From Nipponacmea schrenckii (Eukaryota > Mollusca > Gastropoda > Lottiidae), in NCBI GenBank assembly GCA_030562195.1, contig JAUJPP010000003.1:49916602-49980601 (forward strand): a stretch of 64,000 nt of DNA. Reading direction: 5' to 3'. The notes below the pieces were generated by a model. That model was not told the DNA's origin, did not search any database, and saw nothing but the letters and a program-made list of their open reading frames with translations. Each line of letters starts with the position of its first letter. Within the stretch, counting starts at the first letter, position 1. Position numbers and translations under genes: made by a program. Below are positions 50,201-61,942 of this stretch, one piece after another.

Positions 50201-51939
50201 AAGAAAGTTGTTATTGTCGGAAGCGGAAAACTACACACTCACATGCGCAGTTAACGTTACAAAGCGTGCCGAGCCCAGTGGAGCGTTTTTTACTGTACGT
50301 TAAAGTCAACTGAACTGGGCCGAGCCCACCTCTTGTAAAGGGTCTCGGTCCACTAAAAACTAGCACGGTGCCGAGCCCACTTTACCCGTTTACATTACGG
50401 AATTTTCTGCCGGGCCAGGCTCGACCCGGGCCGAGCCCAGATGAATACTGACAATTAGCCCCGTTTACATTTACATAAACGGGGCTTAACTGTAGGCTAT
50501 GTATGATTTGTGTAATATACTTTGTGCTTAATATATTGTGCTTATACTTGGATTATTGTTGCTGCGTTTGCTATTCTACGAGTTTCGAGAAAGAAATACA
50601 CGTTCAAAATTCATTTATTAACAAAACCTTGATTTAAAGGTGGGTCGTGATCCTCTAATTTACAAGCAGTAATTTTATAGACAAACCACAAAGATCTGTA
50701 TTTTTCAAAATTTGAATAAATCTTTATGTAATTTTTTTCAAAGGTTATGATGTATCAACAGAACCTGGCTTCAAATTGTTTATGCAGCAATTAGAAGACA
50801 TTGTTGGTTTACAGTATCTAAAAGCAGTACATCTCAATGATTCGAAAGGTTTGTTGAAAAGCATCTTAATAATTGAATAACTACATCATCTCAATTGTTA
50901 ATATCGATGTAATCTTACGTCACCGTGACATGTACAGGTTTTCAAAACTTTGGCTAATGGTCTCTCTCTGTTGCAAATGCTAATTTTACTTGAAAATTAC
51001 TGACTGAAAAATTGGGAATATACTTCGAACTATAAGCATCGAGAGAGATAAACGTGCTGTTGATTGATCACCAAAAGCTTTGTTTGAAATCTTGTATTTG
51101 TGCTTATGTATTGCGTTTCCATGCCCAGACCAAGATTAACCGCAATAAGGGTACGCCCCTGTGTAAAGAGATGGCTGCCCGGAATAGTCTCAAATGCACA
51201 GAAATCGATCAAAATTTTCAAAATTTCCCTGGGAGGAGAACGCTTCCTAGACCCAGTGGCTTACAGCTCACCCTGTGCGGTCACTAAACCGCCAAAAGTT
51301 GTTAAGAAACCTTTTTTCAGGGGTGGGGGGTGATCTCATTAAAAGGGTGAGAAGCACTGATAATTATAGTTATCCGTATTGTATGTCATGATAAAGGAAA
51401 CCGATGGCATTTACAAGATATAGGTAGTGATAAGGGAAGTTGAAATATTATTTAGAAAAGTTTTTAGACGATTATGTTCTTTAAAATACTTCGCAATTAG
51501 GCCTACTGATGTGGTTCTTTATATGTCATTTGTCTTAAAAAAAATACACACGCGAGAAGGAAATTTAATTAATCTCTGAAATTCTTCCTGTATTGTTAAT
51601 GTGTTTAGTGTGTAATATGAATTAGTATTGAAAAAAAAATATTACAAAAAAACACGCACATCCTTTTTTTGATTAATCCACGAATAATATACATTTAAAA
51701 ATATGGTTTATCCTTTAAATAACCACAGAATTCGGTAAGATAATTACCTTCGTAAATGTTTTTCAGGGAAGTTAGGATGCCACCTTGACCGGCATGAGAA
51801 TATTGGTAAAGGCAACATAGGTATAAATGGATTTAAATTAGTGATGAGAGAACCCAGCTTTAATAATCTACCAATGATATTAGAAACGCCGATGGAATTA
51901 AGTGACGAAGAAGAGATTAAGATTTTGAATTCGTTGTAA
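47212..51939 (+). CDS. Endonuclease IV (AP endonuclease, Apn1/Nfo family), seven exons
   Basis: Exons: 47212-47812, 48044-48180, 48703-48862, 48975-49070, 49424-49555, 50744-50848, 51767-51939; 467 residues. All introns are GT-AG and the phases agree. The enzyme cuts DNA at abasic sites in base-excision repair through a three-metal centre. Ligands seen: His258, His298, Glu334, Asp368, His371, His405, Asp418, His420 and Glu450. Each lies exactly 189 residues after its E. coli Nfo counterpart, so the domain has no net indel between them. Landmarks include 'LFLKSQRQW', 'NFHPGSS' and '[15 protein letters not shown]'. Residues 1-190 are a Lys/Ser/Glu-rich extension. Its first 30 residues ([20 protein letters not shown]) are basic and lack acidic residues, as in a mitochondrial targeting peptide; a second Met follows at 'MNQRMEI'. 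A splice-acceptor-like 'tttttatgcag' lies just before the ATG, so a 5' non-coding exon is likely. Vertebrates lack this family. Confidence 0.93.
49907..50488. mobile_element. G+C-rich inverted-repeat element in intron 5 of the endonuclease IV gene
   Basis: The left end 'aaagccccgtttacattac' is mirrored by 'gtttacatttacataaacgg' plus 'ggctt' at the right end, giving a terminal inverted repeat of at least 12 bp. Copies of 'gccgagccca' and '(c)ccgtttacattac' repeat inside both ends. A small frame from 50107 ([20 protein letters not shown], then a Ser-rich part) may be a remnant of a transposon gene. The plan (G+C-rich subterminal repeats around a short coding scrap) parallels the element at 8400-8951, but the sequences differ. 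The PIF/Harbinger type is a guess. Confidence 0.6.
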
Positions 51940-53797
51940 AGATGCTCTATAAATGCATGTTTTAATGTTTTAGTCTTATACTTCATAGACCATTCTTTAT
52001 TCCATCAATATGTTCACGCATAATGCATTAATTCAAAAGGAAAATATTAGTGTGTAGCGTCTTGTGTGAGATTTCTATAAACCACATACTTCTGACTGAA
52101 GCTGAAATCATTCAAATCATAGTTCAATAAATGTAATTTTGTAATCAAACACTGAAACCAACAAAAGTGTCATATCAAATGATGAATGTGAAGCCAACAG
52201 TAAACTTAATCATTCTGATAACAAAATGTACTTCTATTTCTGTGAACACGACATCATTGAAGGTCAGTGAAACCTTATATCGTGTTTTTATATAGATTTA
52301 TAGTACGATACAAGACATCTATATTCATTTGAATCATAGGAAGTTGTTGAAGTGCAAAACATTACTTCCTAGGAAGACCTTACATATTATTTAGGATCTA
52401 TTTCGCTAATATATTGCAGTAATGAGTTTTTGCTGTTGAAGCCTTTTAAAACCGACCAAAATTAACTTATTAGCTTAATGAAGCTAGAGAGTGGGATGAA
52501 AGGATAGGCCTATCCATTATAAATTTAATGCACTTTGCTCAATATATGAAATAAAAGGTTTTTAATATTTATTTTTCCGTGGTATGGTATAAGCTATGTT
52601 ATTCCTTGGGTATAACTGATAGCGTATAATCTTCCTTGGCCGACGACCTTTATCTAAAGAATTAACAGATATTGCCAATTTGAAATGCTTGTTCCTATAC
52701 AATGTTCAACGAAATTAAACAAAACACACCGTGAGGATGTCATACTATTTCCTTTATTAAATTACAAAATAAAATAAAAATACATTTTCAGATAAATCAT
52801 GATTTACACTGGTGTCAATCTGACATTTCCATAAAATTATATAGACAATATATCAGGAAAGATAAGAAAATCGATTTTTAGGGCGGAATTCTAATATTAA
52901 GGTGGAAGGAACAGTAATCGTGTGGAACACGAAATCATTTATCTGATATTAAAGTACATGTAGATAGTGAATTTAGTCGTCTAAATGGAAAGTTGACTAG
53001 CTGATAAGAGTTCAATATTTCAATAATTGACCACTGTTCAAACTTTAAATTCCTATTCTCCTGCAATTCATCAAAATAGTCCATTATAGCATGGCGTCGT
53101 TTCCAGTGCGATATTGACCAACCATTTCATGTTCTGTATTAACTGGACATACATGTATTATATTAGAAATACATACCCACAAAACGTCAATAATGCTCTG
53201 GACGTGACCGTATAAAGTCAAAGTAAAAGCTTGTTGAATATGTCATTTCGAAGTTCGTTACTCTGTATCGTTGTGTTACCTTCATGTGAACATTTTTAAG
53301 GGTTTAACGGCCTTAAAATGAAAGATACGATTGTGCTCTGCAACACAGGTTCAACTTGTCGGAATAGGCCGAGGATTGCCGAATGCATCGGATTGTTCTG
53401 ATACCACTATTTAATTCGAGTATTTAGACGACAGGTATCACAATTGTAAAAGATGGGTTCTTGGGGGCAACCTCTTTAGATTTGATACAGTAGAGAACGG
53501 TCGATGTCAAACTCAACACTGAACACAACAAACACACAAGGCACAAAGATAGCACGAATGATTACATAAAAATTGATTTGAGCTTTAGGCGCGGCTTTAC
53601 CAAAGGCAAGCGTCCTGCAATATGAGCCGCTACTATTTAATATTCTCCTGCGTAAGCAGGAATCTATAAACACTAATTAGTTGAGCGCATCCACTAAACA
53701 AATATAGGTACAAAATGACAATGAATTAGAACAAAACATATAACTTCTAACTTATGTGTATACTTTTTAAAATGATGATGCATTCAATTCTGGTATG
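51940..53797. other. 3' flanks of two convergent genes, no further gene seen
   Basis: The endonuclease IV gene (+) and the opsin gene (-) converge here. No additional coding frame is supported. TTTATT, an AATAAA on the minus strand, occurs near 52753 but is far from the opsin stop. Confidence 0.5.
52126..52131 (+). promoter_or_regulatory. Polyadenylation signal of the endonuclease IV gene
   Basis: AATAAA lies 187 bases after the stop codon on the gene's strand. It is the first canonical signal downstream. Confidence 0.5.
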
Positions 53798-56700
53798 TTA
53801 CTGTTGTTTTGGTGATTCGTTGAAACTGAAAATACCTAGAAAGGCATTCTTGAATCTTTTATTTCCCTGGCAATAGGCAACGGGATACAGTAGCACCATG
53901 GTCTTGGCAGCTAAGGGTGGTATCACTGCAGCTAACATAGAAACCTGTGTTGTATCAGCAAATAAGGCCCAGATACAAATAAAACAGTACGGTCCCCAAC
54001 CAATTAAAGCCAATATGAGTATTACCGTACAAGTCTAAAGAAAAAAAATAAAAGAAAAAATTAAGATTAATCATTTTCGTGAAGGGGTGAAATTCTGTAG
54101 AGTTAAGTAGAGCAGTAAGGACAACATGTGCTAGCTAAATTGTATAGTATGGTTACCAACCTGGTCATTAAACAGTGTCATCTGATTCAATCTTATCATA
54201 CGAGTGTGTTTCACCTGTTCGATAGACAACGCGTATGTTTTCTGCATATGGCCAATAGGGCTAACTTGACAAAAATCCTTCTCTTATACGTACCGATCGT
54301 AATTGGTCTTCTCTAAAATATGTCTTTTCTTCCTTGTCATCGGTAGGTTTATCAGCGTTAGACAAAATGAGGCACACCAGGGCAACTGGTAGTGGTATAA
54401 GAAAACATGTCAAACTCAACATGGCCATAAAACTAGGATATCCACTATCATAGTTCTGCCATTTAATAGTACAGGATGTTCCAGATGGTTCGATGTCGTA
54501 ACTGCAATTACAATCAAAGAACACAAATTGAAATTAAATGAAACGGGATTTCTATTCTATTTGTCCTTGCTCTAAAGACGAAGATTTGTCGATCATTGTC
54601 AGATCGTTTACAATCTGAATATAAGAGTGTTTGCCCTAAAAGGAATATTAAGAACTGATCTTTTTTATCAATACAATCATATTTGAAAGAATACAGTGCT
54701 ACCCACTACTCCTCCACCTTATACTTTACATTTATGGTAAAGTTTTGGGACCAAACATACGAGTCAAACGAGTTAGTTTCTTAATAAAACAAACTTGAAC
54801 AGTTTCAAAAGATGAAGAAAACTAACCTTGTCCATCCCAGTGCTGGCATAATGCCCCAGAAAAAAGCATTTATCCATACCAATGCTGTGATCATCCAATA
54901 GAACTGATTTGATACTTTGTCAACTGAAATTTTGAACAATAATCCTTAATACCTTGACGACCGTTCTTGGATTGCCTCTTGTATATCAAGAACAATGATT
55001 AAATGAATATCAAGTTGAGAGAATATGGAATGTTGTCTGTATATTTTTTAATTAACTGTTCTCTAAAAAAAGGACTCATAGACCAAATAAATTGGTCTTG
55101 AATATCCAAATTCTAGTTGTCATATATAGAAGTTGTATAGTTATTCTTACTCCCTTCTCAGATTCAGCCATTAAATTTATTCAGAGACGACATTGACTCA
55201 GTGTAATATCAAATGGCTCAAATAGTCTTCAATCTGTTCAAGACCAATTTAGGAATCGGATGATGACCAATCACAATACATGTAGGTCTGTGAGTTCTTC
55301 ATCTGTTGGGGAACGTAAAAAGGAGATAAGTAACAGTAAAGTTCTTACCAGAATCTTTCTTTTTAGAAACGAGATATCTTTCAACACAAAGGGCAAAAAC
55401 ATTTCCAATAGCAGCTATCCCAAAGAACATTCCAATAAAGCCATAAAATGTACACATTCCGCTTCCATATAACCACCTGTAAAGATAATGTAATTAGTTG
55501 AAAGCTTCACAGACTGACGAAACTCTGGAGAATATAAGCTTTCACTAGTCTTATGTCAATATAACCCGAACTATTTTTTTAAAATAATTCTCCTTGCGTC
55601 CAGCATGCGATAGACATGCAGATTTTGGATATAAAAAAAATTAGGGCTGTGCAATTGCCTCCAGAAATGAAATTGAATTGAAAGACTGATGACATTATCA
55701 CATATTCTGCATCGGATTTATCTTGACAATGTAAGACTTTTACTGAAGGCAAAGCTATAGCTTGACGTTATGAAGATTTGCCACATCGGGCTATTGAAGA
55801 TGAGCAAATCTTACCTTCCACTGAAACTGGAAGAACCAGAGAACGGAAAAGCTCCTACAACGCCAACATTGGCTATTGCTAAACTGATATGTAACCATGC
55901 TCGACCATATTTAAATAAACCTTTTTCACGTATAAAAGTTAAAGCTACCAGTAAACTAAGGAGTGTTCCAGATATACCTAGAATATATTGAATATAATAA
56001 ATAAAAAATGCTTTCAGTTGAACATCTATCAATTCAATGTAAGGTAAGTGAAACTCATTTCTCCATTGCCAATTCAATGCTAACAAAAGTACATTTTATT
56101 GGTTGTAAATATGATTGATTGTGAAACCATTAGTTACGAGAGGTTTGACCTTGGCTAGTATATGATTAATATTTCAATGAAATATTGTATGACAGCTTCT
56201 AGTATATCTTATACTAGAATGCATCTCGATACCGACATCCTTGTGAACGGTTTCCAACCAGAAAATACACTAGAATGTCTAGTCACCTTCTGTATTATTG
56301 TTTACGCATTATAATGATAACAACAAAATTTTCATTGTTTTAAAATGTAAATAGTTTCTTTAGGCCAATGTTGACTATCAGATGGATTCGTTCTATATAA
56401 TAAAATAAGCATGGCTTCATTGCAATCTCCATAATAAGTTAACTAGATTATCGGTTCTACAGTTATCTAAAGCCGCACTGGAAAATGAACCATTTCTTAA
56501 GAAAGATAGCTTGCTAGGCAAGGTAACATAGGCCCACTGGCAGCATTGAATTTGAAAAATAAATTGAGCAATAACTCAAAAAACCTGTACTGAATGAATA
56601 TTGAAGTCGAAGGCAAAAACTCAAAAACTGTTCATGGAAAATCGTCAAATTAAAACTTGACCACCATCTTATCTACTTCAATACTCATACCAAGTTTCAT

Positions 56701-57242
56701 CAAATCTATTAAAAAATTGTAGCTTAATTTGCACCCACAAATATATTTTGTCAAGGACAATAACTAAAAAAACATTCTTTAAAAAAAGTCGGAAATTCAA
56801 ACTTGACTAATGTCTTATCAATTCTGATGCTATCACCATGTTCCATCAAAATCCTTTGAAAATTAAAGCTTCTTATTGCAACGACAATAGAATTTTGACG
56901 CAATTTCACTAAGTCAAGGGCAATAACTAAAAACAGTTCATTGAAAAACTGTCAAATTCGAAATTGACTGAGGTCTAATCAATTCCAACGACAGACCGAC
57001 AGACCGACGGACAGGGGCGACGACAATATACGTCCACATATTTATGTGGGTGTATAAAAATAGTATCAAGTACTTCTACTTCTTTCTTCTCTTTTTGCTA
57101 TCGTAAAGTTTTAAGCATACGAGATCAACAACTTTTTAAATGCATGGAAATTAAATAGAATCTTGCAAATGAACTTACCTATTACCATATATGTTATTCC
57201 AACAATTGAATGTTCAAAGGAAGAAAATTCCGCAGCCGTCAT
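53798..57242 (-). CDS. RGR/retinochrome-like opsin, six exons
   Basis: Exons, 5' to 3' on minus: 57242-57179, 55977-55815, 55476-55349, 54923-54827, 54501-54294, 54034-53798; 298 residues. All introns are GT-AG with matching phases. It starts MTAAEFSSFEHSIVG. It is a seven-helix receptor. Helix 3 has Cys84 (rhodopsin 110) and Tyr87 (113), ending in Glu-Arg-Tyr 108-110. Loop 2 'YDIEPSGTSC' gives Glu155 (181, the ancestral counterion) and Cys161 (187). Helix 6 has 'LIGWGPYCF'. Helix 7 'VIPPLAAKTMVLLYP' contains Lys264, the retinal-binding lysine. The NPxxY motif is changed to Tyr-Pro-Val-Ala-Tyr. The 'GWGPY' and 'ADTTQVS...IPPLAAK' pattern is closest to RGR and retinochrome, which mainly convert all-trans to 11-cis retinal rather than signal. 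Peropsin or another group-4 opsin cannot be excluded. The upstream in-frame TTG is not a start. Confidence 0.9.
56503..57058 (+). mobile_element. Pearl-like element in opsin intron 1
   Basis: It begins 'aagatagcttgctaggcaag' and has 'ggcccactggcagcattgaa', matching the copy at 26410. The core has about 2.5 units with 'aagggcaataactaaaaa' phrases. The end carries a degenerate GACC/GGAC microsatellite and the hairpin ATACGTCCACAT...ATGTGGGTGTAT (57028-57055). It lies in antisense orientation to the opsin. Confidence 0.8.
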
Positions 57243-57584
57243 GGTACCGATAGTTGTTCTGTCTTCCACACTGTGATTCCTGTCAACTGAAGGCAAGCTG
57301 AATATTCCAGAAATTTAAATGCTGAAGAAGCAAATCTGTCGTGAACACGAACAGACGTTATGATGTTGTATACGATACAAAGGCAATATACTGAATGCTT
57401 TTATGGAAAAATCGATGAATATTTAGAAACTATATTCAGTCACCACGCACACCTCTAATTACCTTTAAATCTAATTAGCAAATCAACCATATAATAATAA
57501 GTAAATAATACTAACTGTCATGTCCAATATTTTTTCAAAATTCACAGTTCGTTACTAAACTGTAGCAGGTGCTACAAACACGTG

Positions 57585-58165
57585 TCAAATAAACTTAAAA
57601 CAATCTTTGCCGATGTTTTTAGAGGGGATATAATGTGCTTGGCGAAATTGTTTTGGGTGGTTGAAAAGACACAATTTACAAAAATAGTCATTTCTAACAC
57701 ATGAACAGTGAATGAAATATTCCTGTATTAATTTAATGTTGAGTATATTATGAATAATATATAGTATAACCTTTTTTTTACAAGATGAAAAATTTGAAAA
57801 AAAAACGATTAGTTTTTCACACATCAAACAACAGAGAGTTTGAAGAACTATTTTAACAATGACAGGGTATTGGCATTAGTAAAATCTATATACTTCACGT
57901 ATCCCATTTAAGATAATGATAATGAATGATAATCCGATGAACTGGTGAACAATGTAAGGATTGTTCTGATGATGAAGAATCTGACGAGCCGTGTATAAAG
58001 ACAGGAAGCAGATGGCAATTGACCTAAAAAAAATGTGGAGTACATCGTCGGATTAATATAGGCTACATACTAAATCAATGTGTTAAAATACGTGAAAATA
58101 AAAAAGGTATCGATATTTGATTAAATATTATATCAATTATTCTGAACTTGCATCACGGAATGCAG
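57585..58165. repeat. Segmental duplicate, copy A
   Basis: Similar to 61320-61942 along most of its length, for example 'gattagtttttcacacatca' and 'gatgatgaagaatctgacga', with scattered substitutions and small indels. It contains the membrane-protein exon below. Confidence 0.85.
57876..58023 (-). CDS. C-terminal exon of an unrecognised membrane protein
   Basis: After a strong acceptor 'tttttttag|g' on the minus strand, the exon encodes 48 residues to a TAA stop. Two hydrophobic segments are visible: 'SIAICFLSLYTARQILHH' and 'FIGLSFIIIILNGIREVY', separated by a short polar 'QNNPYIVHQ' turn. The C terminus is 'RFY'. The decayed copy at 61669 has diverged mostly at third positions or conservatively over this stretch (Gln/Glu, Leu/Phe, Tyr/Cys), which supports past protein-coding constraint. 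Upstream exons are not identified, and I do not recognise the family. It lies 634 bases upstream of the opsin start on the same strand and would be the end of a separate gene. Confidence 0.5.
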
Positions 58166-58925
58166 CGATATGACTGGATTTTACTCGAGCAAAATACAAT
58201 CAATGATAGCCGCCAACAGAAAGCTTGTAAATCACAAGCAACAATGTTTAGACTCTTGAAATTGCTGCATTTACGAACTTGCATAATACAAGGAAGGAGC
58301 CTCGTAAAAATAATTTTCATGAAAGTAGAACGACGAGTGGACTCCCTTGAAGATAATGTATAAAACACAGTTTGTAAAAGCTTGACAATGTGTTGAAGAT
58401 AAGAAACCAAAGGAGTTTTATGCCACATTGTGGATTATAACATATCTGCTTCCCTGCCATCGAGGAAATTCAGATACAATACATAGCACTATTGCAACTA
58501 TCGTTTCAAATAATCAACGATCATTAATGAAAGAAAAATAATGAAAGGAAATGAAATATATTGACGACAGTGGAATCCCCAAGTAAAGTTTTGGAGTACC
58601 TTGAGTGTATCTCCGTACAAATCCTTGAACAAATCAAATGAGAAATTCTCAGAAACTTAAAAAACATTAATCAGTAAATAAATTTTTTTTTTTTATAAAT
58701 AATATTGAACAAATTGAATTATTAATTACTACGATTATCAATTTGTGGGTTCAAATAAATTCGATTAATTGTCGCAGAAACGGATTATAAGGTTGTTATA
58801 TTAAACCTGGTATGCCTGTCAACAAGTGATATCATGCCATGCATTTTTCAAAAACAGGAAATTCAAAATTCAAGAGTATGTATAATCCATATGACAGCGA
58901 GTGATTAATCAAATGCAATGCTTTT
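58024..58925. other. No gene seen
   Basis: Presumed intron or intergenic DNA; a minus-strand open frame at 58153-58428 has no recognisable feature. Confidence 0.4.
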
Positions 58926-59459
58926 TCAGTTCTCTCCAATGTGTAAAGCTCTACGGATAGATGACAGACGTTGATCTCTTTCTTGATATTTCATTGATTT
59001 TGCCTTCAAGGATTTCAGCCAATAATCTGCAATGTTATCTGTGGACTTCCTCGATAGTTCATCAACATATATAATATTATCATTCTTCAACTTGGTTCCT
59101 ATTTTGGGGAATTTTGTGCTTTTGTTGACCCCTTTTACTAATTCACTGAATGTTGTGCTTTGAGATGATCGACGGTTATCAGATACTTTAGGAGGACTTC
59201 TTTGATGTATGTTTCTTTGTGGAACAAAATGTCGGCTATCATATTCAAGATGGTGGCTTTGAAATGATCCTTTATTCGCTTCTTGTTGTAAAGGCTGTAA
59301 CTCTTGATGATAGATATCAAATATCTGCTGCTGCACTCTATTTGTTCGTCTGCGACATTTAGTACTGAAATACGTGAGTTTTTTCTCTAAGTACTTCTCT
59401 TGTTGGACATTTTTACAATGTGCTCTCAGCCACACTTCGCTTCTTCGCATTATATCCAT
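58926..59459 (-). CDS. Hypothetical basic protein or terminal exon
   Basis: An open frame of 177 codons from the ATG at 59459 (MDIMRRSEVWLRAHCKNVQQ). The frame stays open for 14 more codons upstream, with protein-like content ('KQLWFPKDIN'), so it may be a last exon with an acceptor near 59470-59505. The first 60 residues are predicted by eye to be helical and basic, with a Gln-rich 'RVQQQIFDIYHQELQPLQQE' segment. The middle is Ser/Arg-rich and the C terminus is again Lys/Arg-rich. No domain is recognised. It shares strand with the exon at 62888-63847 and could be part of the same gene, since that exon ends near a possible donor ('cctaa|gtaaat'). This is not proven. Confidence 0.45.
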   Translation of the reverse strand: MDIMRRSEVWLRAHCKNVQQEKYLEKKLTYFSTKCRRRTNRVQQQIFDIYHQELQPLQQEANKGSFQSHHLEYDSRHFVPQRNIHQRSPPKVSDNRRSSQSTTFSELVKGVNKSTKFPKIGTKLKNDNIIYVDELSRKSTDNIADYWLKSLKAKSMKYQERDQRLSSIRRALHIGEN

Positions 59460-59505
59460 ATTGATATCCTTTGGGAACCACAATTGTTTTTTTGTTTTCA
59501 ATTCA

Positions 59506-60660
59506 CTTTATTAGGATTATAGCAATATGTACAATGGTAATCAACCTATATTAATGTGTCCATTAGAAAGGGGTAGTTCAATAAACATAAAATCTAATGT
59601 AACTCTTGTTCAGAAAAAAAAAACCAAACACAATGACATCCTATTCCAATTATAGCTGTTTCGTTACAAGAAAGTATATAAATCAATCGACTGTATAATA
59701 CTTTTCAGTCCATAAAATAAGACCACCTTTATTGACACTGCAAAATGTGTTTCCAAAGGATTTTTTGAAAATTGTTTCAAATGATCTGAAAAATGTCACA
59801 ATCTTGATACTATCATCAGTTGAATAATTGTCAATCGTCCTTCGTACCGTAGACACACCTTTTCCTCATTAGCTGTTTATTATCCACAACCCTATGAAAA
59901 CATTAAAGTTGTATATATATGTAGACACTCCAAAGTCTCTTGCGATTTGATTATCTCGCCTATCGTGACTGTCAAAAAATACAGTTTCTGAAGTATCACA
60001 TAAATCGTTCTGAAGAGCCATAAAATATTTAATAAACTCTTGTGTTTATAGCTAAGATAGTCTATAAAACCTTTTGTCTGAATAGTATTGTGTTTGTTAT
60101 GAGTTAATAAGTTGTCTGTGTTATTCTTGTTAAAAACATGATCCAATCGGCAGGCTAACAACGTTTTGTTTGTTACAATACTGGTATTTAATTAGTAATT
60201 CAGAGTGTAGGAAACTTGAAGGTGTGTCAATATGTCAAAAGATAGTCACCTTTTCATAGGACAATCAAATTTTCTTTTTAGCATAGCATATTTCACAAGT
60301 CTTTTGAAGACAGGAATTTACAAAATAGAGATTGCAGTTTGATTTGATTTGAATGAAACTTGGTTTGATCATATACATTGATGAAATCTTGGCCAAGTAC
60401 AAATTAGACGAAACACTTCTTGACTAATTGCCCTTTATGTAAAAAATTATCTTAAAAAAAAAAAAAAAAAAAAATGAGAGAAGTGTTATTTTAATATCTG
60501 TTTAATAGGTGATTGCAACTTGTTGTGGTATAACTAGTAAAATATGTAAATATATCAATTAATTCAACTACAAGCGCATTGATAAGATTGTTAAAATCAT
60601 ACAATTAGAATTTTGACTAACTAATTAAATCTTATTATTTCTAACAACCAACTGCCAAAA
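59506..60660. other. No gene seen
   Basis: Presumed intron or intergenic DNA; a long A-run lies at about 60454-60473. No supported feature. Confidence 0.4.
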
Positions 60661-60694
60661 GGTGTATGTTACCTTGCCTGACTGGCTATCTTTG
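60661..60694 (-). mobile_element. Terminal fragment of the pearl-like element
   Basis: On the minus strand it begins 'aaagatagccagtcaggcaa' and continues 'ggtaacatacacc', matching the 5' ends at 26410 and 56503. The core and the 3' hairpin are missing. Confidence 0.5.
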
Positions 60695-61319
60695 AGAGAA
60701 ATCAGGGTGACAAAGCTCTTACTGCTTCAGCGGACATCGTTCATTCCACACTTGAATGATTATTCGGGATGATTTCTGCTTTTGAGATGACTTCTGGATT
60801 TTGACTTACTGATTTCTATCTGGATAGGCACATTTCGGTATTCTGCTTGTAATTCGAGAGATTGTAGATGTTTTTGTATTTTGGTGCGTGTAAACTATAC
60901 TTTTTAACACTATTTTATAAATATATATACTAGTAACGTTTTTGTTATATGACCATGTAACATCTATGTTTTATGTAACGTTGATGTTTAAGAACAATAT
61001 GTAGCATTGACGTTTTTTTACCATATGTACTCTAGCAGTTTATAACTATAAACTATAATTATGTAACATAATTATGTTTTATAAGTATATGTAACATCGA
61101 GTTGTATAATATATGTAACGTTGATGTTTAAGAAAAGATATGTAGCATTGATGTTGTTTTTACTATATGCAGGCCTACCCGAAACTACGTTTAACACAGA
61201 TGTGTTATAAGTATACGAAACATCGATGTTTTATTACCATATGTAACATCGATGTTTTTTAAGTATATGTACCGTTAGGATATAGTTTATAACTATATGT
61301 AACATCGATTTTTTTTGTC

Positions 61320-61942
61320 GACGTTTTTAGAAGTCTTATAATGTGCTTGGCACAATATCAGTATTGTGCGGTTAAAAAGACACAATTTACAAAAAGAGTA
61401 TTTCTAACACATGAACAGTGAATGAATATTTCTGTATTAATTTAATGTATTCGTACAAGATTAAACTTCCTGAAATATTTTGGATACGAAATGTGATATG
61501 TGATATAATGCAAAAAAAAAAATGTCACTATTGTTAAAAACTTGATTTTGTCTAGCTACAACCTTTTTTTCCCAATATGAAAATTTGAAAAAAAAAAACG
61601 ATTAGTTTTTCACACATCAAACAACAGTGAGTTTGTAGAACTATTTTAACAACGACAGGATATCGGCATTAGTAAAATCTACATACTTCACGTATCCCAT
61701 TGAAGATAATGATAATGAATGATAATCCGATGAACTCGTGAACAATGTAAGGATTGTTCTGATGATGAAGAATCTGACGAGCCGCGTATAAAGAGAGCAG
61801 GCAATTGGCCGAATAAATGTGCGATTATATTGTCAATTAATTTACATAATGAATCAATGTGTTAAAATACATGAAAATAAAAATGTCATTATAAAGATTA
61901 ACCGTGTCTAGTAGGTCTACATTGAAATTGCATCACGAATAT
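61320..61942. repeat. Segmental duplicate, copy B
   Basis: Homologous to 57585-58165. It is embedded between the two minisatellite blocks. Copy B differs by substitutions and by small deletions in the exon part. Confidence 0.85.
61669..61808 (-). pseudogene. Decayed duplicate of the membrane-protein C-terminal exon
   Basis: It keeps 'NNPYIVHEFIGLSFIIIIFN' and the TAA stop of the exon at 57876-58023. Two defects are visible: the acceptor AG is replaced by CG, and about 7 bases are missing near the exon start, shifting the frame. It should not splice or encode the tail. Confidence 0.6.

Noticed and set aside
51120..51330. Overlapping plus-strand frames in endonuclease IV intron 6
   Set aside because: G+C-richer patch with two overlapping frames but no domain, no ATG context and no phase-compatible splice sites; possibly an unknown repeat fragment.
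57243..57296. Upstream extension of the opsin N terminus (PSVDRNHSVEDRTTIGT)
   Set aside because: In frame, but it begins with TTG; the ATG at 57242 gives a normal short opsin N terminus.
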